The notes beneath the pieces were generated by a model that saw only the letters and a list, made by a program, of their open reading frames with translations, was not told where the DNA came from and did no database searches. The translations under genes and the position numbers were made by a program. DNA of 64,000 nt from CAVYWD01 sp963772225 (GTDB taxonomy: Bacteria; Myxococcota; Myxococcia; Myxococcales; UBA5297), in assembly GCA_963772225.1 (NCBI GenBank), contig CAVYWD010000011.1, forward strand, positions 558,001 through 622,000, given 5' to 3'. The stretch's first letter is position 1; each line of letters opens with the position of its first letter. Below, piece after piece: positions 8,958-22,800 of the stretch.

Positions 8958-10331
8958 GTGAAAATCCCATCCTGGTCCAAAGCCCTGGTCGCGGCGCTCC
9001 TGAGCGGGTGCGCGGCTCTCCCCGTCTACCCCTCCCGCCCCGCGGCCTCCTTGGGCACGCCGGTCGCCGACCCGCTCCCGGCGAAGCTGGTGGTCCACGT
9101 CGCCGCCACCTCCGAAGGGCTGCGCCGCGCTCTCGACGTCGCGGTGCCGCCGTCCGGCGAGGGGACGTTCGAGCTGCGCGGGCCGCGGAGCTACCGATGG
9201 TCGCGCGGCCCGCTGTCGCTGCGCTTCGCCGACGGCCGGGTCCACGTGAAGGGCGATCTCGCCATCGAGGCGGACCTCCCGCTGCTCGGCGCCCAGAGAG
9301 TGCCGCTCCAGCTCTCGGTCGCCGGCGAGCCGGTGATCACCTCCGACTGGAAAGCGCGGCTGCAGGGCGCCAAGGTCGAGGTCGCGTCCACCGACGTGCG
9401 GCTGCGCACCGCGGAGGGGCTGGCGGGGCTCTTGCGGCGCGCCACCGGCATGCTTGAGGAGTACATCGAGGCCTTCTCGTTCGACCTGAGCCCCCAGGTC
9501 GCCGCCGCCTACCGGCGGGTGGCCGCGCCCATCGACTTGCCGCTCGGCGAGGCCAAGGGCTGCGCCGCCCTGCGGGTGACCTCTCTGGAGGCGGGCCCCA
9601 CGGTGCTGGCCGGCGGGCTGGAGAAGGACCTGGCGGTGGTGGTGGCGCCGTCGGTCACCCTGCCCTGCTCGGCGCCGCCCCTGAGCGCCACGCCGCCGCC
9701 GCTCTCGAACGTGGCCACGCTCCCCTCCGGGCCCTTCACGGTGACCGTGCCCATCGCCGCGCGCTACGAGGAGCTGGCCAAGGCCATGAGCCTCGCCTTC
9801 ACCGACGGCAAGCTCTTCTTCTCCCAGGAGTACCCGGAGCTCTACCTCTCGCAGCCCGAGGTCTACGCCTCGTCGGCGGACCAGCTCGTCCTGAAGCTGC
9901 GCCTCTCGGGGCCCATCCGGCGCTTCATCTTCAACACCCACCTCGACGGCGACCTCTACTTCGTCGGGCACCCGACCGTCGTGGACAACGAGCTGCGCGT
10001 CCCGGATCTCGAACCCAGCGTCGACACCTCCAACTTTCTCCTCGCCCTCAAGGCCAGCCTCGGCGGCTCGGGCATCCGCGAGCAGGCCCGGCAGGCGCTC
10101 AAGCTCGACCTGGGCGAGCGCCTGAGAGCGGTGCGCCAGCGGCTTTCCAGCGACTTCGAGCTCGGAGGCGACCTCGGCTGCCTGCGCGCCGACGTCGCCA
10201 AGATCGAGGTGGCGGGCGTCTACCCCCACGGCTCCTACCTGCGCATCTACGTGACCGTGACCGCTCAGGCCGGCGCCTTCCTGCCCTGCCCCGCCGCCCC
10301 CGGCTCGGGCCAGCCGGTCGTCGCGCGCTGA
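8958..10331 (+). CDS. DUF4403 family outer-membrane or periplasmic lipoprotein
   Basis: A 457-residue lipoprotein with a short signal peptide ending in a perfect lipobox (ALLSGC, Cys at residue 18). The rest is beta-rich with two matching halves, as in DUF4403 proteins, which belong to the lipid-binding TULIP/SMP-BPI-like group. Recognisable pieces are VVPVTI-like VTVPIAARYEELAKAMSLAF in the second half and the C-terminal IEVAGVYPHGSYLRIYVTVTAQAG, which is the family's conserved end. Likely a lipid-binding or lipid-moving envelope protein, though the family has no established reaction. Translation starts at GTG 8958. The region before the next gene (10332-10546) shows no clear terminator. Confidence 0.78.
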   Translation: MKIPSWSKALVAALLSGCAALPVYPSRPAASLGTPVADPLPAKLVVHVAATSEGLRRALDVAVPPSGEGTFELRGPRSYRWSRGPLSLRFADGRVHVKGDLAIEADLPLLGAQRVPLQLSVAGEPVITSDWKARLQGAKVEVASTDVRLRTAEGLAGLLRRATGMLEEYIEAFSFDLSPQVAAAYRRVAAPIDLPLGEAKGCAALRVTSLEAGPTVLAGGLEKDLAVVVAPSVTLPCSAPPLSATPPPLSNVATLPSGPFTVTVPIAARYEELAKAMSLAFTDGKLFFSQEYPELYLSQPEVYASSADQLVLKLRLSGPIRRFIFNTHLDGDLYFVGHPTVVDNELRVPDLEPSVDTSNFLLALKASLGGSGIREQARQALKLDLGERLRAVRQRLSSDFELGGDLGCLRADVAKIEVAGVYPHGSYLRIYVTVTAQAGAFLPCPAAPGSGQPVVAR

Positions 10332-10546
10332 CGACTCTCAGGGTGGTGCGCGCCCCGCCCGGTCGAAGCAGACCCTCTCGCCTGAGGGCTTTTGCCGGCG
10401 GGAGGCGGCCCATGCGCCCTTAAAGTCCCGGCGCGCATCCGCCGCGCACGCTCCGTGCATTTGCTGGCGCCAAGACCGTCGCGGCGAGAGAAGCGCGCCT
10501 CGCCGCACCCCGCTGTCCGCCGCCCGCGGCGGCCCGGGAGAGCGCC

Positions 10547-11752
10547 ATGGCAGACCGAATCCTCCTGGTCGACGACGAGCCGAACATCCCCAGCGGCATC
10601 ATCCGCGCGATGCGCCGCGCGCCGTTCGACTTCGCCAGCGCCTGCTCCGGAGCCGAGGCGCTGGGGCTGATCGAGAAAAGCCCGCAGCCGTTCTCGCTCA
10701 TCGTCAGCGACTACCGCATGCCGGGCATGGACGGCGTCCGCTTCCTCGAGGCGTCGCGCAAGGTCACCCCCGACTCGGTGCGCATCCTGTTCACCGGCCA
10801 GGCCGACCTCCAGGCGGTTTCCGACGCCGTGAACCGAGGCTCGGTCTTCCGCGTCCTGCTCAAGCCCTGCCCGCCAGATCAGCTCAGCGCGGCGCTGGCG
10901 GCCGGCGTGGAGCAGCATCGCCTCGTCATCGCCGAGCGCGAGGTCCTCGAGCAGACCTTGCGCGGCTCGGTGCAGGTGCTGGCCGACATCCTCGCCGCGG
11001 TGAGCCCCACGGCCTTCAGCCGGGCCTCGCGCATCCGACCGCTGTGCCGGGCAATCGCTGAGACCCTGGGCTACCCGAACCTGTGGGAGGCGGAGATGGC
11101 CGCGCTGCTCTCGCAGGTCGGCTTCGTCACCGTCCCGAGCAAGGTGCTCGATCGGCAGGCTCAGGGGCTGCCGCTGGGCGAGCCGGAGCAGAGGCTGATC
11201 GCCGAGCAGGCGAGCGTGGGGGCCAAGCTGCTGCAGCCCATCGCGCGGCTCGGCCGAGTGGCCGAGGCTATCGCCCTGCAGGACGCGCCGTTCTCCGCCG
11301 CGGCGCGCCCGTCGCCGCCGGGGGCACCGGCGAAGCCCGCAGCCGCGGGCGAGGCCCTCCCGCTGCTCGCGCGGGTGCTCAAGGCGACGCTCGACTTCGA
11401 GTCGATGAACGAGCCCACGCGGCCGGTGAAGGCCACGCTGGAGTCCATGCGACGTCGAAGCGGTCTGTACGACCCCAAGGTCCTCGACGCGCTGGAGACG
11501 GCCGCCAGCGCTGCGGACAGTGGCTTGGAGATCGTCGAGGTGGAGGTCGCCAAGCTCCAGGCGGGGATGGTGCTGGCCGACGACATCAAGGACAAGCACG
11601 GGGTCATGCTGATCCGCCAGGGGCAGGAGATCAGCCAGGTGCTGGCGGCCCGCCTGCTCGCGTTCTCGCAGACCGGGGCGATCAAGAGCACGGTCCTGGT
11701 GCAGTGCCACGCCAGCGCGCCGCCCGCAGGCGCGCGAGCCACCGCGGGCTAG
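10547..11752 (+). CDS. Response regulator with degenerate HD-GYP-like output domain
   Basis: Residues 1-120 are a complete receiver (ILLVDDEPN, phospho-acceptor Asp in IVSDYRMPGMDG, Thr in LFTGQ, Lys in LLKPC), close to RpfG-type receivers. Residues 145-250 align by eye with the HD-GYP fold (ASRIRPLCRAIAETLG, then AALLSQVGFVTVPSKVL, then EPEQRLIAEQASVGAKLL), but the catalytic HD pair expected in LLHDIGK is replaced by Ser-Gln, and the HHE and GYP signatures are absent. It therefore probably binds a ligand or partner rather than cleaving cyclic di-GMP. The C-terminal 60 residues (VEVAKLQAGMVLADDI...LIRQGQEIS) match the tail seen in many such regulators. It begins with a good ATG after GGGAGAGCGCC. 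Confidence 0.8.
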   Translation: MADRILLVDDEPNIPSGIIRAMRRAPFDFASACSGAEALGLIEKSPQPFSLIVSDYRMPGMDGVRFLEASRKVTPDSVRILFTGQADLQAVSDAVNRGSVFRVLLKPCPPDQLSAALAAGVEQHRLVIAEREVLEQTLRGSVQVLADILAAVSPTAFSRASRIRPLCRAIAETLGYPNLWEAEMAALLSQVGFVTVPSKVLDRQAQGLPLGEPEQRLIAEQASVGAKLLQPIARLGRVAEAIALQDAPFSAAARPSPPGAPAKPAAAGEALPLLARVLKATLDFESMNEPTRPVKATLESMRRRSGLYDPKVLDALETAASAADSGLEIVEVEVAKLQAGMVLADDIKDKHGVMLIRQGQEISQVLAARLLAFSQTGAIKSTVLVQCHASAPPAGARATAG

Positions 11753-11760
11753 AACCTGGC

Positions 11761-11894
11761 GAGAGGCTGTTACGGAATTCGGCGATCGCCGCGCGCCGAT
11801 TTTCCTCGCCCCCCAACCCCCTCCCCGCGAGCGGGGAGGGGGCGAAAGGGAGAGGTCGTTCGAGTGTCGAGGTGATCATTTTCGTAACAGGCTC
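11761..11894. mobile_element. MITE-like non-autonomous element with terminal inverted repeats
   Basis: A 134-bp stretch is bounded by near-perfect inverted ends: GAGAGGCTGTTACG at 11761-11774 and CGTAACAGGCTCTA at 11883-11896, whose inner 14 positions match 12 of 14 when reverse complemented. The interior holds a long GC palindrome and no ORF. Such a CTGTTACG-ended short element resembles the ends of insertion sequences of the IS5/IS1182 type, but no transposase is present. It begins 8 bp after the stop of the response regulator gene. Confidence 0.45.
11804..11854 (+). repeat. GC-rich palindromic repeat, copy 1 (inverted relative to copy 2)
   Basis: A 51-bp unit with the core CCCCTCCCCGCGAGCGGGG, flanked by asymmetric arms (CCTCGCCCCCCAA on the left, GCGAAAGGGAGAGG on the right). 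The same unit returns inverted at 12024-12075. The core alone can form a strong hairpin, but there is no T-run, so it reads as a dispersed extragenic palindrome rather than an intrinsic terminator. Confidence 0.7.
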
Positions 11895-12023
11895 TAGCGA
11901 GGCAGCACCTCTGACCGACCAGGCATGTTGGAGACGTCTCGGCAGTTCGACCCCGTTCGCCGAGTCCTTGCAGCCTGCTCGTAAGCCGACGGACCGTCCC
12001 GGACATGTAGAGAAAGCCGAAGT

Positions 12024-12075
12024 CCTCTCCCCCTTCGCCCCCTCCCCGCGAGCGGGGAGGGGGTTGGGGGTGAGG
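12024..12075 (-). repeat. GC-rich palindromic repeat, copy 2
   Basis: The reverse complement of this 52-bp stretch matches the 11804-11854 unit except for about five positions and the two-base centre of the palindrome. It ends 4 bp before the stop codon of the convergent PilZ gene. The two copies are 169 bp apart and could pair into a large cruciform or RNA hairpin between the convergent genes. Confidence 0.7.
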
Positions 12076-12079
12076 TAAG

Positions 12080-12997
12080 CTACGGCCGAGCGGCGGCGAC
12101 CTGGAGCTTCTTCACGTAGGTCGTCATGAACGCCTGATCGGTGAGGCCCAGGTTGGTGAAGCGCACGCCGAAGCCCCGAGGCTGGCCCTTGTCGCCGGCG
12201 CTCCAGAACACGACCTTGCCTTGAACCGTGACCACGCGGCTGGGGTCGGCGAACCGGAAGGTCATGGAGACGCGCGTGCCCATGGCGACGAGCTCGTTAC
12301 TGGGGATGAAGGCGCCGCCGCTGGAGAGGTTGGTCACTTTGCTGTCGGTGAAGATGCGGTAGGTCTCGGCGTTCACCACCAGGTCGGCGCGGAGGGAGTC
12401 ATCCTGCCCGCGCTGAAAGACAAACTCGGGCACGCGCCGGGCGGGCGGCGGCTCGCTGGGGCGCGCAGGCGCGACGCGGCCGCGCAGCTCTACCGGGCGG
12501 CCCTCGGGTCGGGCCCGCTCTTCGAGCCTCGGCGGCGAAGCGAGCGTGCGCTGCTTGTCCTCGACGAACGACATGAGTCGGCCGAGCAGCGCGACCAGGT
12601 CCTCGAGGGCTTGGCGCAGCTCGGGGTCGGCGTCGGCGCGCAGGGGCTCCGGGTAGCACCGCCGGACCAGGTCGAAGAAGCTCTTGCGGTAGTCGGACGC
12701 CGGGGAATCGGCCCGGAGCTCGAAGATCTCGTGGGGCTTCTTGCGCTGCAGCGCCTCGATGGCCTGCCGAAGCTTGCGCGCGGCCTCCTGGTCGCGCGAG
12801 CTGCGCAGCTGCGTCTCCTGGGCCGCCACCAGGGGCGCCAGGTCGGGGTCCTCGCCCACCGGCACCCAGACTTCGCCGTCGCGCGAGACGCGGGAGATCC
12901 CGCGGATGCGGTTGAAGGCCACGAGGTCGCGCAGGACCTCGAACTCCATCGGCCCCAACACGCGCCCCACGGCGTCGCCAATCCAAAAATTCGCCAT
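12080..12997 (-). CDS. PilZ-domain protein with GYF-like N-terminus
   Basis: A 305-residue cytosolic protein. Residues 1-55 (FWIGDAVGRVLGPMEFEVL...VSRDGEVWVPVGE) resemble the GYF_2/DUF4339 module, residues 60-165 are helical and charged, and the C-terminal 115 residues form a PilZ-type barrel of the myxobacterial paralogous group: DLVVNAETYRIFTDSKVTNLSSGGAFI, then MTFRFADPSRVVTVQGKVVFWS, then GFGVRFTNL. The canonical RxxxR cyclic-di-GMP motif is not evident before the DSKVTNLSSGGAFI strand, so nucleotide binding is uncertain. It overlaps no neighbour but lies only 4 bp downstream of the CheY-like gene on the same strand, which points to one operon. The right-end partial gene of this window begins with a similar module. 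Confidence 0.8.
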   Translation of the reverse strand: MANFWIGDAVGRVLGPMEFEVLRDLVAFNRIRGISRVSRDGEVWVPVGEDPDLAPLVAAQETQLRSSRDQEAARKLRQAIEALQRKKPHEIFELRADSPASDYRKSFFDLVRRCYPEPLRADADPELRQALEDLVALLGRLMSFVEDKQRTLASPPRLEERARPEGRPVELRGRVAPARPSEPPPARRVPEFVFQRGQDDSLRADLVVNAETYRIFTDSKVTNLSSGGAFIPSNELVAMGTRVSMTFRFADPSRVVTVQGKVVFWSAGDKGQPRGFGVRFTNLGLTDQAFMTTYVKKLQVAAARP

Positions 12998-13001
12998 CGT
13001 G

Positions 13002-13367
13002 CTACTCCGACAGGGCGTCGCGCACCGCTGCGATGATTTCCAGCGGGTGGAAGGGCTTGGGCACGAAGGCGCACGCCCCCATGGCCAACGCGAACTCCAC
13101 CATGCTCTCGGTCTCCATGCTGCTCATGACCACCACCCGGGTCTTGGGACTCAGCCGATGGACCTCCGGCAGCACCTCCAGGCCGCTCTTGACGGGCATC
13201 AGAAGGTCCAGGAGCACCAGCTCCGGCTTGTCCCGAGCGATGGCGGCGAGCGCCTCCTCCCCGTCCACCGCCTCGGAAAGCTCCAGGGGCTCCTCCGCCA
13301 ACGCCTCGCGCACGGCCACGCGGATGAAGTGGTCGTCGTCCACGATGAGCACGCGCTGGCCGGGCAT
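13002..13367 (-). CDS. CheY-like single-domain response regulator
   Basis: A 121-residue stand-alone receiver with all phosphotransfer residues: VLIVDDDHF (acidic pair), phospho-acceptor Asp in VLLDLLMPVKSG, Ser in VVMSS and Lys in FVPKPF. The start was placed at ATG 13367 (MPGQRVLIV) because a GAGGTG ribosome site precedes it; the open frame extends 16 codons further without support. It is the first gene of a pair with the PilZ protein and may control it. No cognate kinase is adjacent. Confidence 0.85.
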   Translation of the reverse strand: MPGQRVLIVDDDHFIRVAVREALAEEPLELSEAVDGEEALAAIARDKPELVLLDLLMPVKSGLEVLPEVHRLSPKTRVVVMSSMETESMVEFALAMGACAFVPKPFHPLEIIAAVRDALSE

Positions 13368-13534
13368 GGGCACCTCACGAGGGCCAGAGAATACCTGACC
13401 TGGAAGTCGACGCATCGCTCACCCCGTTCGCGGTTCCCTCCCCTCCAGGGTGGCGCCCGCCCCGCGCGCTGCCGGCAGCACGTCGCTTGCATAACTTCGA
13501 CGACTGATGGAGAAAGGGCCTCGGGGATCCGACT

Positions 13535-13753
13535 ATGACCGACCAGGCGATCGAGCGGGAGATCGTTGAGCTGCTGGGCAAGCTTCCGGGCGGCCTTCAG
13601 CGCCGGGTCTTGGAATTCGCGCGCGAGCTGGCGCTTGCCCCGAGTGAGAGCCCCGCGGCTCCGGCGCCCTTGGGTGGAACGCTGACCCAGTCCGACGCGG
13701 AGGCAATGCGCACCGCCGCGAGCGGCACCCGCGCAGACCTCCTGGACTGGTGA
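13535..13753 (+). CDS. Small helical protein, unknown function
   Basis: A 72-residue, acidic, helical protein. The N-terminal half (AIEREIVELLGKLPGGLQRRVLEFARELA) has the amphipathic pattern of DUF2281-like or antitoxin-like small proteins, followed by a Ser/Pro/Ala-rich tail. There is no adjacent toxin-like gene, so an antitoxin role is only a shape-based guess. It starts at an ATG in GGATCCGACTATG without a strong ribosome site and is convergent with the next gene. Confidence 0.55.
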   Translation: MTDQAIEREIVELLGKLPGGLQRRVLEFARELALAPSESPAAPAPLGGTLTQSDAEAMRTAASGTRADLLDW

Positions 13754-13779
13754 CGGCGCAGCGGGCCGCTCGGGCCCCC

Positions 13780-14334
13780 TTAGCTCACGGGGAAGTACTG
13801 GGCGGCTGCGATGAGATTGGCTCGGATGAGCTCGCCCTGGGCGTGCTCGAGCGCCAGGCGGAGAGTCCCCGCAACCAGCGAGCTGCACGCATGAACGGAC
13901 TGGCCGACCCACACGTGCCCGTGTTCGGCATCGCCCGTCCAATCTCTGAGCCACACCTCCGCCGAGAGGCCTTCGGGGGGCTCGTTTGGGAGCTCGTCGT
14001 GGAACGAGGAGCCGGGCTCGAAGAGGGACCGCAGGAGGGCGTAGGCGGCGCCCGAGAGAATCCACTCTTCAGCGGCGACGGCGGGGTCGAGCCGGTCCAG
14101 GACTGGGTTCGGCCCGTAGCCGCCCCGGCGAACGTTCCAGTGATTCTTGAATGAGCGGCGGACGGTGCGCGCGCTGAGCAGCGCTCCGCCGCGGCCCAGC
14201 TCCGCCCGAAGCGCGCACTCAGGGTGAAAAGAGGGTTTGACGAGCACCTCGGCCACGCGCTCGATGTTTCGGGCGAGCGGGCCGCAGGAAGGGACCCCCA
14301 GGAGCGCCTGAAGTTCCTCGTTGTAGCCGAGCAT
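13780..14334 (-). CDS. Hypothetical cytosolic protein
   Basis: A 184-residue protein without signal peptide or membrane segment; I do not recognise the family. It is rich in Trp, His and acidic residues in its second half (AEVWLRDWTGDAEHGHVWVG) and has the sequence coherence of a real gene. I placed the start at ATG 14334 because GGGAGG lies 6-7 bases upstream; the frame stays open for 80 further codons that look non-coding. It is downstream of a 600-bp gap, so it probably has its own promoter. Confidence 0.6.
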   Translation of the reverse strand: MLGYNEELQALLGVPSCGPLARNIERVAEVLVKPSFHPECALRAELGRGGALLSARTVRRSFKNHWNVRRGGYGPNPVLDRLDPAVAAEEWILSGAAYALLRSLFEPGSSFHDELPNEPPEGLSAEVWLRDWTGDAEHGHVWVGQSVHACSSLVAGTLRLALEHAQGELIRANLIAAAQYFPVS

Positions 14335-14935
14335 GGGCCGCCTCCCTAGCGAAGGTTCTCGCTTTCGCGGCGTCCGAATGTTTGCTTTTCGATGAGGGGC
14401 GTCGTCCCATCCCCAATGGATCCGCCTCAGGATCTGCTCTTTGTCGGCGCGGTCAAGAGCCCCCCCTTCGTTTCTTTCCGACATGTTTCCAATTGGTGCG
14501 CCGTTGCCCAGCGAATGCGGCGGGCAGGGTCCAATCGAACTCAGATTGCAGGCGGCCGGGCATCCCCAAGCTCGGCGGCCCAACCAGGGGCTTTCAAAGC
14601 GAGGGCGGCCGTCCCGTCAATCAATTTGATTCGATTTGAATCCAATCGATCTCATCGCCTCGGGAGGTCCCTCCGGGTCGCGATTTACCCTTCGAATTGC
14701 GCGCGCACCGCCGAGCCCACGCGCGCTCCGATGCCCAAAGCACAGCCAGCCGGCGAGAGAGGCCAACAAAGCCGCCCTACGATTCGAAATGCAGATCCGC
14801 CGGAACGGACTGTTGGCCCGGCGCCAGGGCGCCGAAAGCGAGCCAGCCCGAGCAGACCCTCGGGCGCTGCGGCCGCGAGGCAACGCTTTCGCGCGGATAG
14901 ACGCTTCGAACGAATGGGCGCGAATGGGCGCCCGA
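14335..14935. other. Long intergenic region, locally AT-richer
   Basis: No supported gene. Around 14610-14700 the composition becomes clearly AT-richer than the surroundings, with runs such as CAATTTGATTCGATTTGAAT that contain a small inverted repeat (ATTC/GAAT). A direct repeat of CGAATGGGCG lies at about 14909-14928, just before the topoisomerase B stop. It may hold the promoter of the hypothetical gene to its left; I found no convincing terminator. Confidence 0.4.
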
Positions 14936-19351
<4,416 letters not shown>

Positions 19352-19856
19352 GGAAAGGTCCTCGTGTGCGCGCCGGGCGAGGGCTCTCGCGATCGAAAGG
19401 CCGCCCGCCGATCTTCCGACCGCTCGAGCGTGCCCTTGCTACACCCGGCTACACGGGCGTGCAGCATAGCCACGTCGGACGAATAGGCAAAAAAATCCGC
19501 CCTGTTCCGCGTGAACGGCGGCGGGTCCGCTCGTAGGCGCGACGGACGAGCGCCGCCGGCTCGCTCGCCAGGGCCCCGCGGCGTTGACCCACCGGGTCAG
19601 CGCTGCGTCCGTGGGGCGCATATCACCCAAGACATGGTTTGCTCGAAGTGACGCCGTTCATCTCAACTGAGCGAGCCTCCGGGACCAGGCCTTCGTCCCC
19701 TCGAACACGCGTGAGACCCGGGTCGCCAGCACCCCCGGAGTTTCGCCTTCTAGCCGAGGGATGGCCTGCAAGCGCGGTCCTTGCAGTGGCGGCCGGGCCG
19801 AAGAATCGCCGCCCGTGCGGCCGCTGCGGACTTCGCCTCTCCATCGAGGAAACGAC
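19352..19856. other. Divergent intergenic region between topoisomerase operon and giant secreted protein
   Basis: Both flanking genes are transcribed away from here, so two promoters are expected. A seven-A run at about 19488-19494 is the only striking base composition feature. I see no clear -35/-10 pair. Short ORFs crossing the region are not supported. Confidence 0.4.
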
Positions 19857-22800
19857 ATGCATACGCCGAAGCTTTGCAGATTGCTGCCAGTCGCTGCGGC
19901 CATCACCCTCGCGCTCACCCCGGGTTCTGCGCTCGCGGCGCTGCGGCAGATCGCGCGGGTCAGCGATTCCGGCCAGACCGGTAACACCTTCACCAACTCC
20001 AACACCACGCGAAAGGTCGCCGTTCACCCGAACGGCACCATCTACGTCGCCTATCACGGAACCAACGGCCTCCGAGTGGCGCGCAGCCTCGACAACGGCG
20101 TGACCTTCGCCTCGAGCGTCCAGGTCGTCTCGTCGGACTACGAGGCCGAGGTCGCGGTCGCCTCGACCGGCATCGTCTACGTCGCCTGGGTCAACGGCAG
20201 CAGCGCCTACGTGAGCCGCAGCCTCGACCAGGGCCAGACCTTCCAAAGCCCCGTCGCCGCGGGCACCGCCAGCGCGACGGTCCACATGGACACCGACGGC
20301 CAGTACGTCTACCTGGTCGACGAATCCGGCAACGACTTCCTGCGCAGCACGGACAACGGACAGACCTTCACGCGCCTCGCCCTCAACGCTGGCCAAGTCT
20401 TCTCCGACGTTCACGTCGACCCGACCAACCACGACGTCATCATCCAGGTCGACGACCCCGTGGTGAAGTACTACGTGAGCACCGACTACGGCGCGACGTT
20501 CGGCGCTCAGACGAGCGGCGGGGGAAGCATCTATTACTCGGTGGGCGCCATCAGCTCCGGTGCCGCCGGACGCTTCCTCCTGGTGTCGGGGAATGGCACC
20601 GCGGCCCTCAAGAATCAACCTGGCCACGGGTACCTCGCAGTCTCTCACCTGGGCCAACAGCGACACCAGCCAAGGCAGGTCGCTCTCCGCCGACATCTAC
20701 GGCAACGTCGTCACCGGCTTCACCTCGGGCGGCAGCGTCGCCTACCAAGTGAGCCAGGACGTGGGCTCCACCTTCGGCAGCTCCACGACCGTGGATACGG
20801 CGAGCCAGTCGTGCGCCGCCATCAACAGCACCAATGGCGACCTGATGTTCGGCTACCAGAAGAACGGGATCATCTACCTCGCCGTCTACGGCGGCGAGCT
20901 CGCCGGCTATCAGCTCCTCCTGGCCTCCACGAACGAGACCTTCGCCACTCAGACCGTGGGCACCAGCTCGAGCGCCAAGGCCGTCGTCGTCACCAACCAG
21001 GGCGGCTCGTCCGTCGCCATCAACGGCGTCTCGGCGACCGGCGACTTCAGCCAGACCAACAACGGCCCGGCGACGCTCTCGCCGGGCAGCACCTTCACCA
21101 TCAACATCGTCTTCACTCCGACGGCGACGGGCACGCGCACCGGGCAGATCGACATCGCCTTCGGCGGCACCAAGCACCGCTACATCAGCCTCTCGGGAAC
21201 GGGCACCGCGACGGCCGGCGCCGGGACCCCGAGCACGCCGGCCTCCGACGTCACCTTCTCCTCGCCGACCCAGACCTCCCTCACCGTCGGCTGGACCAAC
21301 GGAAACGGAACCAGCCGCGCGGCCTTCATGACCGCGGCGAGCGCAGGGGCGGCCTCGCCCTCGGACTTCATCGGCTACACCGCGAACGCGGCGTTCGGCT
21401 CGGGCAGCCAGGCCGGGACCGGCTGGTACTGCGTGTACAACGGCACCGGGTCCCAGGTGACGGTCACCGGCCTGACCAGCTCGACCCAGTACCGCGTCCA
21501 CGTCGTCGAGTACAACGGCAGCGCGGGCGCGCAGGCCTACAACACCACGACCTCGGGCACCAACCCGGCCAACGGCTCGACCTCCGCGCCCGGCTACACG
21601 GTGACCTTCCAGACCGACGGAACCGCGGGCGCCACGCTCACCGGCTCGACCAGCCAGACCGTGGCATCGGGCCACGACACGACCGCGGTCACGGCCAACG
21701 CCCCCACGGGAGCCTTCTTCGTCAATTGGACGGGGACCGGCGGCTTCACGACGACCACCAGCAACCCGTTGACGGTCCTCAACGTGACCGCCGCGATGAC
21801 GATAACCGCCCACTTCGCTTTCCCGGTCTGCGGCAACGGTGTCATCGAGCTGGGCGAGCAGTGCGACGACGGCAACGCCACGCCCGCCGACGGCTGCTCG
21901 GCGACCTGCCAGCTGGAGCCCGGCTGGACCTGCGCCGCCGCCGGCAGCGCCTGCACCACGGTCTGCGGCGACGGCATCCTCACCGCAAATGAGCAGTGCG
22001 ACGACGGCAATACAGCGAGTGGAGACGGCTGCAGCGCGACCTGCACCCTCGAGTCCGGCTTCGCCTGCTTCTTCGCCACGCCCAACCTCGTCCAGAACGG
22101 CTCCTTCGACAGCGGCAACACCGGCTGGACCAGCCAGTACACCTGGGCAAACCCGTCCGGCGTCAACGCCATCTGGAACGCGGGCACCTGGTCCGTCTCC
22201 GGCGACCCGCACGACCACATGCACTCCGCCATCGCCGCCGGTTTCAAGGACGCCGAGGGCAGCGCCTCCAACATGGCCGCCTACTTCAACGGCGCCGCCA
22301 CGGCGCTCGACGCCTTGGACCAGAGCGTCTCGCTCACGGCCGGCAAGAGCTACGTGCTTTCGATGTACGTGACGAATTGGGGCGGCGCGGGCGATTCGCC
22401 CTATCCCCAGCTGTCCATCTCCATCGGCGGCCAGGTCTTGACGACCAACGTCACGCTCTCGAGCTCCACCTGGCAGCGGGTCGGCGGCACGTTCACCGCG
22501 GCCTCGACCGGCAGCGCGGCCCTCAAGGTGGTGGACTCCATCACCGCCTCGGGCGGCAACGACTTCGCGGTCGACGCGGTCATCCTGCGCGAGGCGACGG
22601 CCCAGGCCTGCGGCCGCACCTGCTCGAAGGACGCCGACTGCGCCGCGGCTGGCACCGGCTTCTGGTGCGACACGACCGCCGTGGGCCACCCCGCCTTCTG
22701 CTCGGCGCCCATTGCGTCGGGCGACCCCATCCCCACCGTTCCCAACCGCAATCCGACCGACCCGCCGCTCGGCGGCACCTGCACCGCTCTGGCGGGCGCG

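Noticed and set aside
6345..10229. A 1294-residue open frame on the minus strand
   Set aside because: It lies antisense to galT, the SEC-C gene and the DUF4403 gene, all of which have recognisable motifs. High GC content gives long antisense frames; its sequence is Arg/Gly/Ala-rich without any domain.
11820..11845. GC palindromes at 11.8 and 12.05 kb as intrinsic terminators
   Set aside because: Stems are strong but no T-run follows on either strand, and the two copies are members of one inverted repeat family.
13535..13753. The small helical protein as antitoxin of a toxin-antitoxin pair
   Set aside because: No toxin-like ORF is adjacent on the same strand; the next gene is convergent and larger, with no toxin-family features.
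14060..14147. AGAATC words in or opposite the hypothetical gene at 13780-14334 as a further frame break
   Set aside because: The protein text is coherent on both sides (SFKNHWNVRRGG and EEWILSGAAYALL) in a single frame, so no shift is needed there.
14617..14883. Small minus-strand ORF of 88 codons in the gap before the topoisomerase genes
   Set aside because: Arg/Ala/Gly-rich, no ribosome site and no recognisable feature; composition matches non-coding frames nearby.
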